Made by a program: the position numbers and the translations under genes. 11,714 bases of DNA from Thiopontia sp964344435 (GTDB lineage: Bacteria > Pseudomonadota > Gammaproteobacteria > GCF-002020875): positions 1 through 11,714 of the forward strand of contig CAYFNH010000077.1 of NCBI GenBank assembly GCA_964344435.1, given 5' to 3'. The notes beneath the pieces were generated by a model that ran no database searches, was not told the DNA's origin, and saw only the letters and a list, made by a program, of their open reading frames with translations. Numbering within the stretch: position 1 is the first letter of the stretch; each line of letters begins with the position of its first letter. Of this stretch, positions 1 through 6,497 are shown one piece after another.

Positions 1-1
1 T

Positions 2-265
2 GAGCTCAAGACACAACGGGTCTCGGGGGAGCAGTTCATCCTTACCATTTCAGATAACGGCTGCGGTATCCATGAGGATCGGTTGGAGCAGGTTTTCCGT
101 TTTGGCGAGACCGACAAAAGCAGCGGTAGTGGTTACGGCCTGCACTCTGCGGCCATCTTCGTGAAGAGTCTGAAAGGGGAGATTCGAGCCGAAAGTGAAG
201 GGGAAAACTGTGGGGCCAGTATGGTTGTGCTGTTGCCAATTGAACTGCAGGCAGATGAGACTTGA
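2..265 (+). CDS. Sensor histidine kinase, C-terminal ATPase end (5' truncated by window)
   Basis: The gene enters from the left edge, so only the last 87 residues are visible. They carry the ATP-binding part of a HATPase_c domain. An N/G1-type motif DNGCGI lies at visible residues 18-23. It is followed by the ATP-lid phenylalanine stretch FRFGETDKS (32-40), and then by a G2-type glycine motif GSGYGLHSA (42-50). The domain closes with the usual beta strands ending near MVVLLPIEL. No receiver or output domain follows. The stop codon abuts the start codon of the receiver gene, so the two are very likely co-translated and form a two-component pair. Signal-input domains and the phosphorylated histidine lie outside the window, so the stimulus cannot be read. 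The assignment as a kinase C-terminus is firm; the family within kinases is not. Confidence 0.88.
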   Translation, partial: ELKTQRVSGEQFILTISDNGCGIHEDRLEQVFRFGETDKSSGSGYGLHSAAIFVKSLKGEIRAESEGENCGASMVVLLPIELQADET

Positions 266-778
266 ATGATGAGTGACCAAAACAGACAGCCTCACCTGCT
301 GATTGTGGATGATGATCCACGTGTGATTGATTTCTATCGTGAGGCACTGGCGTTGCCACATACCCAGGCAGAGCAGGTTGCAGATCAGGAGCTGGATGAC
401 ATGTTTGCCTTGCTGGAGGGAGAAGAGGAGTCCCAAAGCCTGGAGCAGACCAGCCATTGCCAGGTAGTGATTGCCAATCAGGGTCTGGAGGCACTGCGTA
501 TCTTTGCCGAGATGGAGGAGGCCGGCACCCCCTTTGACCTGGCTCTGCTCGATATGCGTATTCCCCCGGGGATTGACGGGCTTGAGGTTGCGCTGGATTT
601 GCGTAGCAAGCAGCCGAATTTACCGATACTCTTCTTTACCGCCTACAGCGATTACAAGGAGGAGTATCTGCAACAGCAGATGGGGGGGAATTATCGTCTG
701 CTGCGCAAGCCGATCAGCCATGAGCTGCTACGTACGGAGGTGCAGCAACTGCTTCCATATCATCTCTGTTTTGGTTAG
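266..778 (+). CDS. Stand-alone response regulator receiver with an insertion
   Basis: This 170-residue protein is one CheY-like receiver domain with no DNA-binding or enzymatic output. The acidic pair is D15-D16 in LLIVDDDPRV, the phospho-acceptor is D96 in LALLDMRIP, the conserved threonine is T125 in LFFTAYSD, and the conserved lysine is K148 in RLLRKPIS. A typical receiver has about 120 residues. The extra length comes mainly from an acidic, glutamine-rich stretch at about residues 32-64, between the first helix and the second strand. The ATG lies directly after the TGA of the kinase gene (TGAATG), implying translational coupling. A second ATG follows at once at 269, so the exact start is uncertain by one codon. 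It is probably the phosphorylation partner of the kinase, acting by protein-protein contact. The downstream target is unknown. Confidence 0.9.
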   Translation: MMSDQNRQPHLLIVDDDPRVIDFYREALALPHTQAEQVADQELDDMFALLEGEEESQSLEQTSHCQVVIANQGLEALRIFAEMEEAGTPFDLALLDMRIPPGIDGLEVALDLRSKQPNLPILFFTAYSDYKEEYLQQQMGGNYRLLRKPISHELLRTEVQQLLPYHLCFG

Positions 779-784
779 AGTATA

Positions 785-856
785 GGTAACTATTCGGAGG
801 TACCCTGAGGTAACTATTCACCAGTAGCTGTAACTGTTTGGCTCACCTCGGAATAG
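785..856. repeat. Short direct and inverted repeats in the gap after the receiver gene
   Basis: The 11-mer GGTAACTATTC occurs at 785-795 and again at 809-819, a 24-bp period, with a degenerate third copy near 829-841. In addition CTATTCGGAGGT at 790-801 and ACCTCGGAATAG at 845-856 form a 12-bp inverted repeat with one mismatch. A tandem GACAGT follows at 867-878. The whole could be a protein-binding array, a transcript-end structure without a T tract, or a remnant of a mobile repeat. The sequence alone does not decide between these. Confidence 0.5.
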
Positions 857-947
857 ATAGAATTGAGACAGTGACAGTAGCTGAACTCAAGTTATGAATT
901 GATTTTATAAACGGGTTTTTACCCACTGAACATACGGAGCTACCCCG

Positions 948-1448
948 ATGAAAAAGAGCTTTACCACCCTGTTGGCCTCTTCTCTGATGGCACTTTCTGT
1001 CACTGCGCAGGCATTCGACTTTCCTGCCGATTGGCAGCAGTGGCAGTCGGCCAATACCGCGCTGACCGGAATTGGTGCCCTGCCGGGCTGTGAAGCCGAT
1101 GTTTCGGCACTGCCCCCGATCTATCAGGAGACCGTCGCCACCTACTGTGCCCTGCGTGAGGGGGGGCCGGGCAAGGTCAATATTCTGGTCAAGCCGGGCT
1201 CGATGGATGCCTACAAGCGGCGTGATGGCCACTTTGGAGACGGACCGCAAATGGCACTGCACTTGATCGATCTCAAGGCGATCATGTTCACCGGTTACGA
1301 TAACGGCATGCCGGTCTATCGTACCTATGGCGAGGATGGCAAGAACCTCACCAATGCCATGCCGCAACTGACCGAGGAGACCTGTGTGGTCTGCCATACC
1401 GGGTATGAGGCATTCTGTATCAACGGTCAGTGCGGAACCGTTCAATAG
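948..1448 (+). CDS. Secreted c-type cytochrome, cytochrome P460-like
   Basis: The protein has 166 residues. A clear signal peptide (KK at 2-3, hydrophobic core, AQA cleavage near 22/23) sends it to the periplasm. One haem c attachment motif CVVCH lies near the C-terminus (146-150). A CxxCH near the end, after a segment reading VKPGSMDAYK...GHFGDGPQMAL (82-104), resembles the cytochrome P460 family. Members of that family oxidise hydroxylamine or bind NO and related ligands, but many have no known function. Four further cysteines (C48, C67, C157, C162) could form disulfides in the periplasm. I could not identify the lysine that cross-links haem in true P460, so catalysis is not implied. A Shine-Dalgarno-like ACGGAG precedes the ATG by 8 nt. 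The next gene encodes a chemoreceptor, which makes a redox or ligand-sensing link possible but unproven. Confidence 0.75.
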   Translation: MKKSFTTLLASSLMALSVTAQAFDFPADWQQWQSANTALTGIGALPGCEADVSALPPIYQETVATYCALREGGPGKVNILVKPGSMDAYKRRDGHFGDGPQMALHLIDLKAIMFTGYDNGMPVYRTYGEDGKNLTNAMPQLTEETCVVCHTGYEAFCINGQCGTVQ

Positions 1449-1458
1449 CCTGTTCCAC

Positions 1459-1476
1459 GCCCCCCTGGCGGGGGGC
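1459..1476 (+). terminator. GC-rich hairpin between cytochrome and chemoreceptor genes
   Basis: GCCCCCC (1459-1465), loop TGGC and GGGGGGC (1470-1476) make a perfect 7-bp stem right after the cytochrome stop. A smaller GGCC...GGCC stem follows at 1479-1494. There is no T run, so this looks more like an mRNA-stabilising or partial attenuating hairpin than a full intrinsic terminator. It lies about 35 nt before the chemoreceptor start. Confidence 0.4.
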
Positions 1477-1510
1477 ATGGCCATGGTTGTGGCCTGAGGA
1501 GAGTTGAGAG

Positions 1511-3700
1511 ATGTTGAAGTCATTGCTGCCCCGCTCCATTCGGGGCTCTATCCTGTTGGGGGCGATCCTGCCGAGCGCCATGGCACTGATCATCATGGCA
1601 GTAAATCAGTACAGCCGTGGTGTAGACAGTGAACAGAATCACCTCTACGAGAAGGCCCGGATCTCTCTGCAGCCGATTGTCGGACTCGCAACCCGCTCCA
1701 TTAACGGGGCCAACATCATGAAGTTGCGCTCCGGGGATGCTACTGCGCTCTATGAGGCCAATCCGGATCTGTTGTGGCTGGAGATGAAGGGGATGAGTCA
1801 GGCCCGTGAGGCTACCGCCTTTGCCGCTGCCCAGCCCCCCAAGGAGGTGAGTCACCAGTTTCAGGGTGATGAGAGTACTGAGATCGACCTGAACCCGTTT
1901 GAACAACTTGAGGCGTTGACCGGGGAGCAGAGTTACTGGAGTGACGAAAGCTATCGGTTCTATCTGCGGGTACCGCTGGAAGGGGTTGAAAATGGAGGAG
2001 TGGTGCGGGCCCTGTTCAAGGTGGAGTCGTTGCAGGCGGTGGGCCCACGCATCTTTATCCAGGTTGCCCTGCTGTTTGTGGTGGGGATGGTGATTGCGGT
2101 GGTGGTCTCTCTGTTTATCTCCCGGGGTATCACCAACCCGCTGCGGATTGCAGTGGAGGCGGCACAACGCATTGCCAGTGGTGACTTCTCCACCCGCATT
2201 GACTACCAGTCGGAACAGGAGAGTGAGGCAGAGGATCTGATCAATGCCCTCGATCATATGCAGAAGAACCTCTTCGGCAAGATCGTTGCCGAGAAGAACG
2301 AGGCACTGAGGCTCAAGGTGGCCCTTGACAATGTCACCAGTAATGTAATGCTGGCAGGCCCGGATGGAGAGATTATCTATCTCAACAAGGCGGTGGAACG
2401 GTTCTTTCGTGAGCGTGAACAGACGATTCAGGAGGTATTGCCCAACTTCCGGGTGGATGAGCTGGTGGGAGGGAACATCCATAACTTCCACCGTGATCCG
2501 GCCGCGATTCAGCAGATACTAGATGAGATGGATGTCAGTGGACACCTCTCCAGGGTAGAGCTGGTAGGGCGCATCTTCGAGCAGATCTTTGTACCGGTGT
2601 TCAATGAGCATGGTGAGCGACTGGGCACCATTGCCGAGTGGCACGACAAGACCGAGATGCACAGCATTCAGAATGATATCCAGGGGCTGATTGATGGAGC
2701 GGTACAGGGGGATATTCAGCAACGTCTCGACACCAGTTCCTACGAAGGCTATCTGCATGATCTTGGATCGGGGGTCAACCGCATGCTGGATGCACTACAG
2801 GCCCCCCTGCAGGAGGTGGAAACCGTGTTGCCACAGGTCTCCAGTGGTGACCTCACCCAGCGTATGAGTGGTCACTACCAGGGAGATTTCCAAGTACTGA
2901 AACACTCCATCAATGACACCATCGACAATCTCCACAAAATGGTACGGCAGGTGCGTGAGGTGGCCACCGAGGTCAAGCGTGGCTCCAATGACATCGTCCA
3001 GCACACCGGTTCACTCTCCGAACGCAGTGCGATGCAGTCGCAGGCGCTGAAGGAGACCAGTGCCAATATGGAGACCATGACTCAGAGTATCAGTGAGAGT
3101 CAGGGCTATCTCAATCAGGCCTCCACGCTCTCTCAGCAGGCTAGTAACCTGGCGGCCGAGGGGGATGAGATTGTCAAACATGCGGTGGACGCGATGGAGG
3201 GGATTCGTGACTCCAGCGGCAGGATTTCCGACATTATCGGAGTGATCGATTCGATCGCCTTCCAGACCAATCTGTTGGCACTCAATGCGGCGGTAGAGGC
3301 GGCCCGTGCCGGTGAGCAGGGCAAGGGCTTTGCGGTGGTGGCCGGTGAGGTACGCAGCCTGGCCCATCGCTCCTCCGAGGCGGCGCGTGAGATCAAGGGG
3401 TTGATCGAGGAGAGTGTGGGTCGGGTAGAGAGTGGCAGTGAGCAGGTTAACCGCTCCGGCGAGGCGCTGCAGCAGATTCACACCGCTATCAACCAACTCA
3501 ATGCACTGGTGGAGCAGATTACCCAGGTTGGCCACCAACAGCAGCAGGATATTGCCCAGGTCAATCGGGCCATTACCAATCTGGAGCAGGCTAACCAGCA
3601 GAATGTGGAGATGGCTGTTGCCTCTGCTGACTCCACTCAGGATATGGAGCAGAGCTCACGCCAGCTGATCGAGATGGTTGAGAGTTTCCGTATAGAGTGA
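1511..3700 (+). CDS. Methyl-accepting chemotaxis protein with HAMP, PAS and HAMP-like modules
   Basis: This 729-residue transmembrane chemoreceptor has TM1 at about 13-31, a periplasmic ligand domain at 32-180, TM2 at 181-203 and a HAMP domain at 204-256. A PAS-like domain follows at about 268-380 (DNVTSNVMLAGPDGEIIYLN, then VPVFNEHGERLGTIAEWHD). Next come HAMP-like repeats at about 386-475 (DGAVQGDIQQRL, SSGDLTQRM) and the long cytoplasmic coiled coil. The signalling tip is unmistakable: IDSIAFQTNLLALNAAVEAA at 579-598, then the GEQGKGFAVVAGEVR stretch. There is no C-terminal CheR/CheB-binding pentapeptide; the protein ends SFRIE. GAGGAGAG ends 7 nt before the ATG, a strong ribosome site. 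The periplasmic domain is not one I recognise. The cytoplasmic PAS suggests a second, internal or redox input. It would couple through CheW and CheA to motility or a related pathway encoded elsewhere. Confidence 0.95.
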   Translation: MLKSLLPRSIRGSILLGAILPSAMALIIMAVNQYSRGVDSEQNHLYEKARISLQPIVGLATRSINGANIMKLRSGDATALYEANPDLLWLEMKGMSQAREATAFAAAQPPKEVSHQFQGDESTEIDLNPFEQLEALTGEQSYWSDESYRFYLRVPLEGVENGGVVRALFKVESLQAVGPRIFIQVALLFVVGMVIAVVVSLFISRGITNPLRIAVEAAQRIASGDFSTRIDYQSEQESEAEDLINALDHMQKNLFGKIVAEKNEALRLKVALDNVTSNVMLAGPDGEIIYLNKAVERFFREREQTIQEVLPNFRVDELVGGNIHNFHRDPAAIQQILDEMDVSGHLSRVELVGRIFEQIFVPVFNEHGERLGTIAEWHDKTEMHSIQNDIQGLIDGAVQGDIQQRLDTSSYEGYLHDLGSGVNRMLDALQAPLQEVETVLPQVSSGDLTQRMSGHYQGDFQVLKHSINDTIDNLHKMVRQVREVATEVKRGSNDIVQHTGSLSERSAMQSQALKETSANMETMTQSISESQGYLNQASTLSQQASNLAAEGDEIVKHAVDAMEGIRDSSGRISDIIGVIDSIAFQTNLLALNAAVEAARAGEQGKGFAVVAGEVRSLAHRSSEAAREIKGLIEESVGRVESGSEQVNRSGEALQQIHTAINQLNALVEQITQVGHQQQQDIAQVNRAITNLEQANQQNVEMAVASADSTQDMEQSSRQLIEMVESFRIE

Positions 3701-3702
3701 TG

Positions 3703-3711
3703 TGGTACCAT
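3703..3711 (+). promoter_or_regulatory. Possible extended -10 promoter for the rib cluster
   Basis: TGGTACCAT at 3703-3711 fits an extended -10 element (TGn plus TACCAT). It is followed by a GC-rich GCGCGCCC and then the ribE ATG at 3720. No good -35 lies at 16-18 bp; TTGAGA at 3678-3683 is too distant. If active, transcription would start within a few bases of the ATG, giving a nearly leaderless mRNA. That would fit the absence of a Shine-Dalgarno sequence. Confidence 0.4.
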
Positions 3712-3719
3712 GCGCGCCC

Positions 3720-4382
3720 ATGTTTACCGGAATTATTGAAGCCATTGGCAAGGTCAGCCGCATCGAACCCAAGGGAAGCGATGCACGGGTCACCATTGAG
3801 AGTGGAAAGCTGGATTTGAGTGATGTACAGCTGGGAGACAGCATTGCGGTAAACGGGGTCTGCCTCACCGCAGTTGAGCTGCCTGGTAATGGCTTTATTG
3901 CCGATGTCTCTGGTGAAACCCTGGCTCGTACCGCGTTTGCCGAGCTCAAGGCGGGGTCAGCGGTCAATCTGGAGAAGGCGTTGACCCCAACCACCCGTCT
4001 GGGGGGGCATCTGGTCAGTGGTCATGTCGATGGTGTGGGTGAGGTCATCAGTCGCCATGACGATGGGCGCTCGGTCAAGTTTCAGGTCAAGGCCCCGGAT
4101 GAACTGGCGCGCTATATCGCCGAGAAGGGATCGATTACCGTCAATGGCATCAGCTTGACGGTAAACGGGGTGAATGGTGCGCTGTTTGACCTCAATATCG
4201 TCCCGCACACCTTACAGGAGACCACCATGGATGGCTTTCAGGTCGGTACCCGGATCAACCTGGAGGTGGATCTGATTGCACGCTATCTGGAGCGGATGAT
4301 GCTGGGAGAGCGTGCCGCAGAGCCTGATACGCAGGGGATCAGCATGGAGTTTCTCGCAGAAAACGGATTTTTAGGAAGATAG
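3720..4382 (+). CDS. ribE: Riboflavin synthase, alpha subunit
   Basis: This enzyme performs the last step of riboflavin synthesis, the dismutation of two 6,7-dimethyl-8-ribityllumazine molecules to riboflavin and a pyrimidinedione. The 220 residues show the family's two lumazine-binding repeats. The first runs from MFTGIIEAIG through NGVCLTAVE (45-53) and DVSGETL. The second runs from GGHLVSGHVDG (95-105) through KGSITVNGISLTV (136-148) and NIVPHTL (159-165). I chose the ATG at 3720 because MFTGIIE is the conserved family start; the frame could extend to a GTG at 3702 but adds only six unconserved residues. No Shine-Dalgarno precedes it. It lies 19 nt after the chemoreceptor stop and 6 nt before ribBX, as first gene of the cluster. 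The symbol ribC is used for the same gene in some species. Confidence 0.97.
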   Translation: MFTGIIEAIGKVSRIEPKGSDARVTIESGKLDLSDVQLGDSIAVNGVCLTAVELPGNGFIADVSGETLARTAFAELKAGSAVNLEKALTPTTRLGGHLVSGHVDGVGEVISRHDDGRSVKFQVKAPDELARYIAEKGSITVNGISLTVNGVNGALFDLNIVPHTLQETTMDGFQVGTRINLEVDLIARYLERMMLGERAAEPDTQGISMEFLAENGFLGR

Positions 4383-4388
4383 AAGAGA

Positions 4389-5495
4389 ATGGAACTGAAC
4401 AGCCCGGAACAGATTATCGAGGATATCCGCCAGGGCAAGATGGTGGTGTTGATGGATGATGAGGATCGTGAGAATGAGGGCGATCTGATCATGGCGGCCG
4501 ACAAGGTTACCCCCGAGGCCATCAATTTCATGGCCCGTTACGGGCGTGGGCTGATCTGCCTTACCCTCACCCGCAAGCGTTGTGAACAGCTCAATCTTCC
4601 ACTGATGGTGCATGGTAATGGCGACATTCATGGTACCAACTTTACCGTCTCCATTGAGGCGGCCGCAGGGGTGACCACCGGGATCTCGGCGGCCGATCGT
4701 GCGGTTACCGTCAAGGCAGCAACGGCAGCCGGTGCGACGCCTGAGGATATCGTCATGCCGGGGCATATCTTTCCGTTGATGGCGCAACCGGGCGGGGTAC
4801 TGACCCGTGCCGGTCATACCGAGGCGGGTTGTGATCTGGCCCGGTTGGCGGGGCTGGAGCCAGCCTCGGTGATTGTCGAGATCCTCAATGAAGATGGCAC
4901 CATGGCGCGTCGCCCCGATCTGGAGCAATTTGCGCAGGAGCACGGTCTCAAACTAGGTACTGTGGCCGACTTGATTGAGCACCGCATCCGCAATGAGAAG
5001 ACGGTGGAGGCCGAGGCGGAGAGTGAGCTGGATACCCAGTATGGCCATTTCCATATCAAGGCCTATCGGGAGGCAATCGATGGAGAGGTTCATCTGGCCC
5101 TGGTCAAGGGAGAGGTGAAAGCGGAGGAGCCGGTATTGGTACGGGTGCACATGCTCGACACCCTCTGTGATCTTTTCTCTGCCGAGGGAGAGGGGTGTGG
5201 ACGTACCCTCGAGCGTGATATGAAGCGGATTTCGCAAGAGGAGAATGGGGTACTGCTGTTGTTGCGCAAGGAGGATGACAACAATGACCTGATTGAGCGC
5301 ATCCGTCGTCACAATGAGGGGGCCAGCAGAGCAAAACCTCAGCCGGATGGTGGCGAACTGCGTGACTTTGGTGTCGGTGCCCAGATTCTGCTGGATCTGG
5401 GAGTGCGCAAGATGCGCGTTTTGGGTACCCCGAGAAAGATGCATGCACTCTCCGGATTTGGACTCGAGGTGACGGAAAACGTCAGTTATGAGTAG
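4389..5495 (+). CDS. ribBX: DHBP synthase fused to a degenerate GTP cyclohydrolase II domain (RibBX type)
   Basis: The N-terminal half (about 1-205) is a 3,4-dihydroxy-2-butanone-4-phosphate synthase, which turns ribulose 5-phosphate into the four-carbon riboflavin precursor. The acidic active-site motif DDEDRENEGD (23-32) and GHTEAGCDLARLAG (142-155) are intact. The C-terminal half (217-368) aligns with GTP cyclohydrolase II but has lost its metal site. Where the family has H-x-x-C and CxC, this protein reads HMLD at 254-257 and EGC at 268-270, so two of the three zinc cysteines are Asp and Glu. The later RQEGRNIGL stretch reads RKEDDNNDL (293-301). This pattern matches the RibBX variant known from Shewanella and other Proteobacteria, where RibB is active and the second domain is not a cyclohydrolase. 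A true ribA should therefore exist elsewhere. The ribosome site AGGAAG lies within the end of ribE, so translation is coupled. Confidence 0.93.
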   Translation: MELNSPEQIIEDIRQGKMVVLMDDEDRENEGDLIMAADKVTPEAINFMARYGRGLICLTLTRKRCEQLNLPLMVHGNGDIHGTNFTVSIEAAAGVTTGISAADRAVTVKAATAAGATPEDIVMPGHIFPLMAQPGGVLTRAGHTEAGCDLARLAGLEPASVIVEILNEDGTMARRPDLEQFAQEHGLKLGTVADLIEHRIRNEKTVEAEAESELDTQYGHFHIKAYREAIDGEVHLALVKGEVKAEEPVLVRVHMLDTLCDLFSAEGEGCGRTLERDMKRISQEENGVLLLLRKEDDNNDLIERIRRHNEGASRAKPQPDGGELRDFGVGAQILLDLGVRKMRVLGTPRKMHALSGFGLEVTENVSYE

Positions 5496-5515
5496 TTGTG
5501 GTTTTCCAGTATACT
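5486..5515 (+). promoter_or_regulatory. Weak candidate promoter in the ribBX-ribH gap
   Basis: TATACT at 5510-5515 would serve as a -10 box, with TTATGA at 5486-5491 as a poor -35 (18-bp spacer). The -10 lies inside the palindrome CAGTATACTG (5507-5516). It could give ribH-nusB-thiL some independent expression. The match is modest and may be chance. Confidence 0.25.
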
Positions 5516-5553
5516 GAGTTCAACTCCGCAACATCATAGAGGAATAATTGGAT

Positions 5554-6024
5554 ATGAACAGCAATGTGAAAGTGACCGAGGCGCATCTCAATGTCGAGGG
5601 GGCAAAATTCGGTATTGTGGTGGCTCGGTTTAACAGTTTTGTTGTCGAGAGCCTGCTGGATGGGGCCATCGATGCACTGGTACGCAATGGTGCCAGTGCC
5701 GAGGATATCCATGTGGTACGTGTCCCCGGTGCCTTCGAGATGCCGATTGCCGCACAGCGCATGGCCGAGGGGGAGTATGATGCAATCATTGCGATCGGTG
5801 CAGTGATTCGGGGTGGCACTCCGCACTTTGACTTTGTGGCGGGTGAGGCGACCAAGGGGCTGGCAGCGGTCTCGCTGGAGAGCAGCGTACCCATCACCTT
5901 CGGGCTGCTGACCGTTGATACCATCGAGCAGGCTATTGAGCGCTCCGGTACCAAGGCAGGCAACAAGGGTGCCGAGGCAGCAACCTCGGCGATCGAGATG
6001 GTTAATCTGCTCAAGCAGCTGTAA
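5554..6024 (+). CDS. ribH: 6,7-dimethyl-8-ribityllumazine synthase
   Basis: The enzyme condenses the butanone phosphate made by RibBX with 5-amino-6-ribitylaminouracil. Its lumazine product is the substrate of RibE upstream. The 156 residues include the substrate-binding ARFNSFV (24-30) and VPGAFEMP (57-64). The catalytic-histidine segment GAVIRGGTPHFDFV spans 82-95, with H91. The phosphate-binding region GLLTVDTIEQAIERSG follows (117-132), then GNKGAEAA. The family forms pentamers or 60-subunit shells in the cytoplasm. I start at ATG 5554 rather than TTG 5548 because AGAGGAA (5538-5544) is then spaced 9 nt upstream, which suits it better. A 58-nt gap separates it from ribBX, the widest within the cluster. 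Confidence 0.97.
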   Translation: MNSNVKVTEAHLNVEGAKFGIVVARFNSFVVESLLDGAIDALVRNGASAEDIHVVRVPGAFEMPIAAQRMAEGEYDAIIAIGAVIRGGTPHFDFVAGEATKGLAAVSLESSVPITFGLLTVDTIEQAIERSGTKAGNKGAEAATSAIEMVNLLKQL

Positions 6025-6032
6025 TAGTACTG

Positions 6033-6497
6033 GTGTCGCAACAGCGTTCACGCTCGCGTCGTGCTGCGGTACAGGCGCTCTACCAGTGGTCTATCTCGGC
6101 ACAACCGGCATCAGAGATCATCGCCCAGTTTGAGGAAGAGGGTATCGTGGAAAAGGCCGATGGCGAGCTGTTTCAACAGATTGTCTCCGGCCTTATTGAT
6201 GAGGTGATCAGCGTCGATCAGGCTCTGTCCCCTCATCTCAGCCGTGCGATTGATCAAGTGGACCCGGTAGAGAAGGCATTGCTGCGATTGGGGGGGTATG
6301 AGCTGCTGTTCATGCCGGAAGTTCCCTATCGCGTGGTACTCAACGAATATATCAAACTCTCCAAGACTTTCGGTTCCGCCAAGAGCCATCAGTTCATCAA
6401 CGCGGCGCTTGACAAGGTGGCTCGTCAGGTTCGTAAGGTCGAGTTTGCCGCTCATGAACAGCACAAGCAGCAACACAGGCGCAATCGGCAGCGATGA
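6033..6497 (+). CDS. nusB: Transcription antitermination factor NusB
   Basis: NusB binds boxA RNA together with NusE (S10) and supports antitermination of rRNA operons. The 154 residues start SQQRSRSRRAAVQALYQW, the standard RNA-binding first helix. They contain VEKALLRLGGYELLF (98-112) and VPYRVVLNEYIKLSKTFG (117-134), followed by SHQFINAALDKVAR, all typical of the family. The start is a GTG only 8 nt after the ribH stop, with no clear Shine-Dalgarno, so it likely relies on coupling. The tail after KVEFAAH is basic and unconserved, because the last 44 nt are shared with the start of thiL in another frame. Placement after ribH and before thiL is common in gammaproteobacteria. Confidence 0.96.
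   Translation: MSQQRSRSRRAAVQALYQWSISAQPASEIIAQFEEEGIVEKADGELFQQIVSGLIDEVISVDQALSPHLSRAIDQVDPVEKALLRLGGYELLFMPEVPYRVVLNEYIKLSKTFGSAKSHQFINAALDKVARQVRKVEFAAHEQHKQQHRRNRQR

Noticed and set aside
899..911. FNR-like half site (TTGAT...ATAAA) before the cytochrome gene
   Set aside because: Only one half matches the TTGAT-N4-ATCAA consensus, so it cannot be told from AT-rich background.
843..1523. Minus-strand frame of 226 codons across the cytochrome gene
   Set aside because: The opposite strand encodes a signal peptide and CxxCH protein with a good ribosome site; the antisense product shows no family features.
1520..2491. Long open frame on the minus strand (323 codons) opposite the chemoreceptor gene
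   Set aside because: It lies wholly inside a confident chemoreceptor gene, has no recognisable domain, and reads as a low-complexity antisense translation.
3710..3739. Nine-residue frame starting at ATG 3710 and overlapping the ribE start
   Set aside because: It could in principle be a leader peptide, but there is no ribosome site and its start coincides with the putative -10 element, so it would not be in the transcript.
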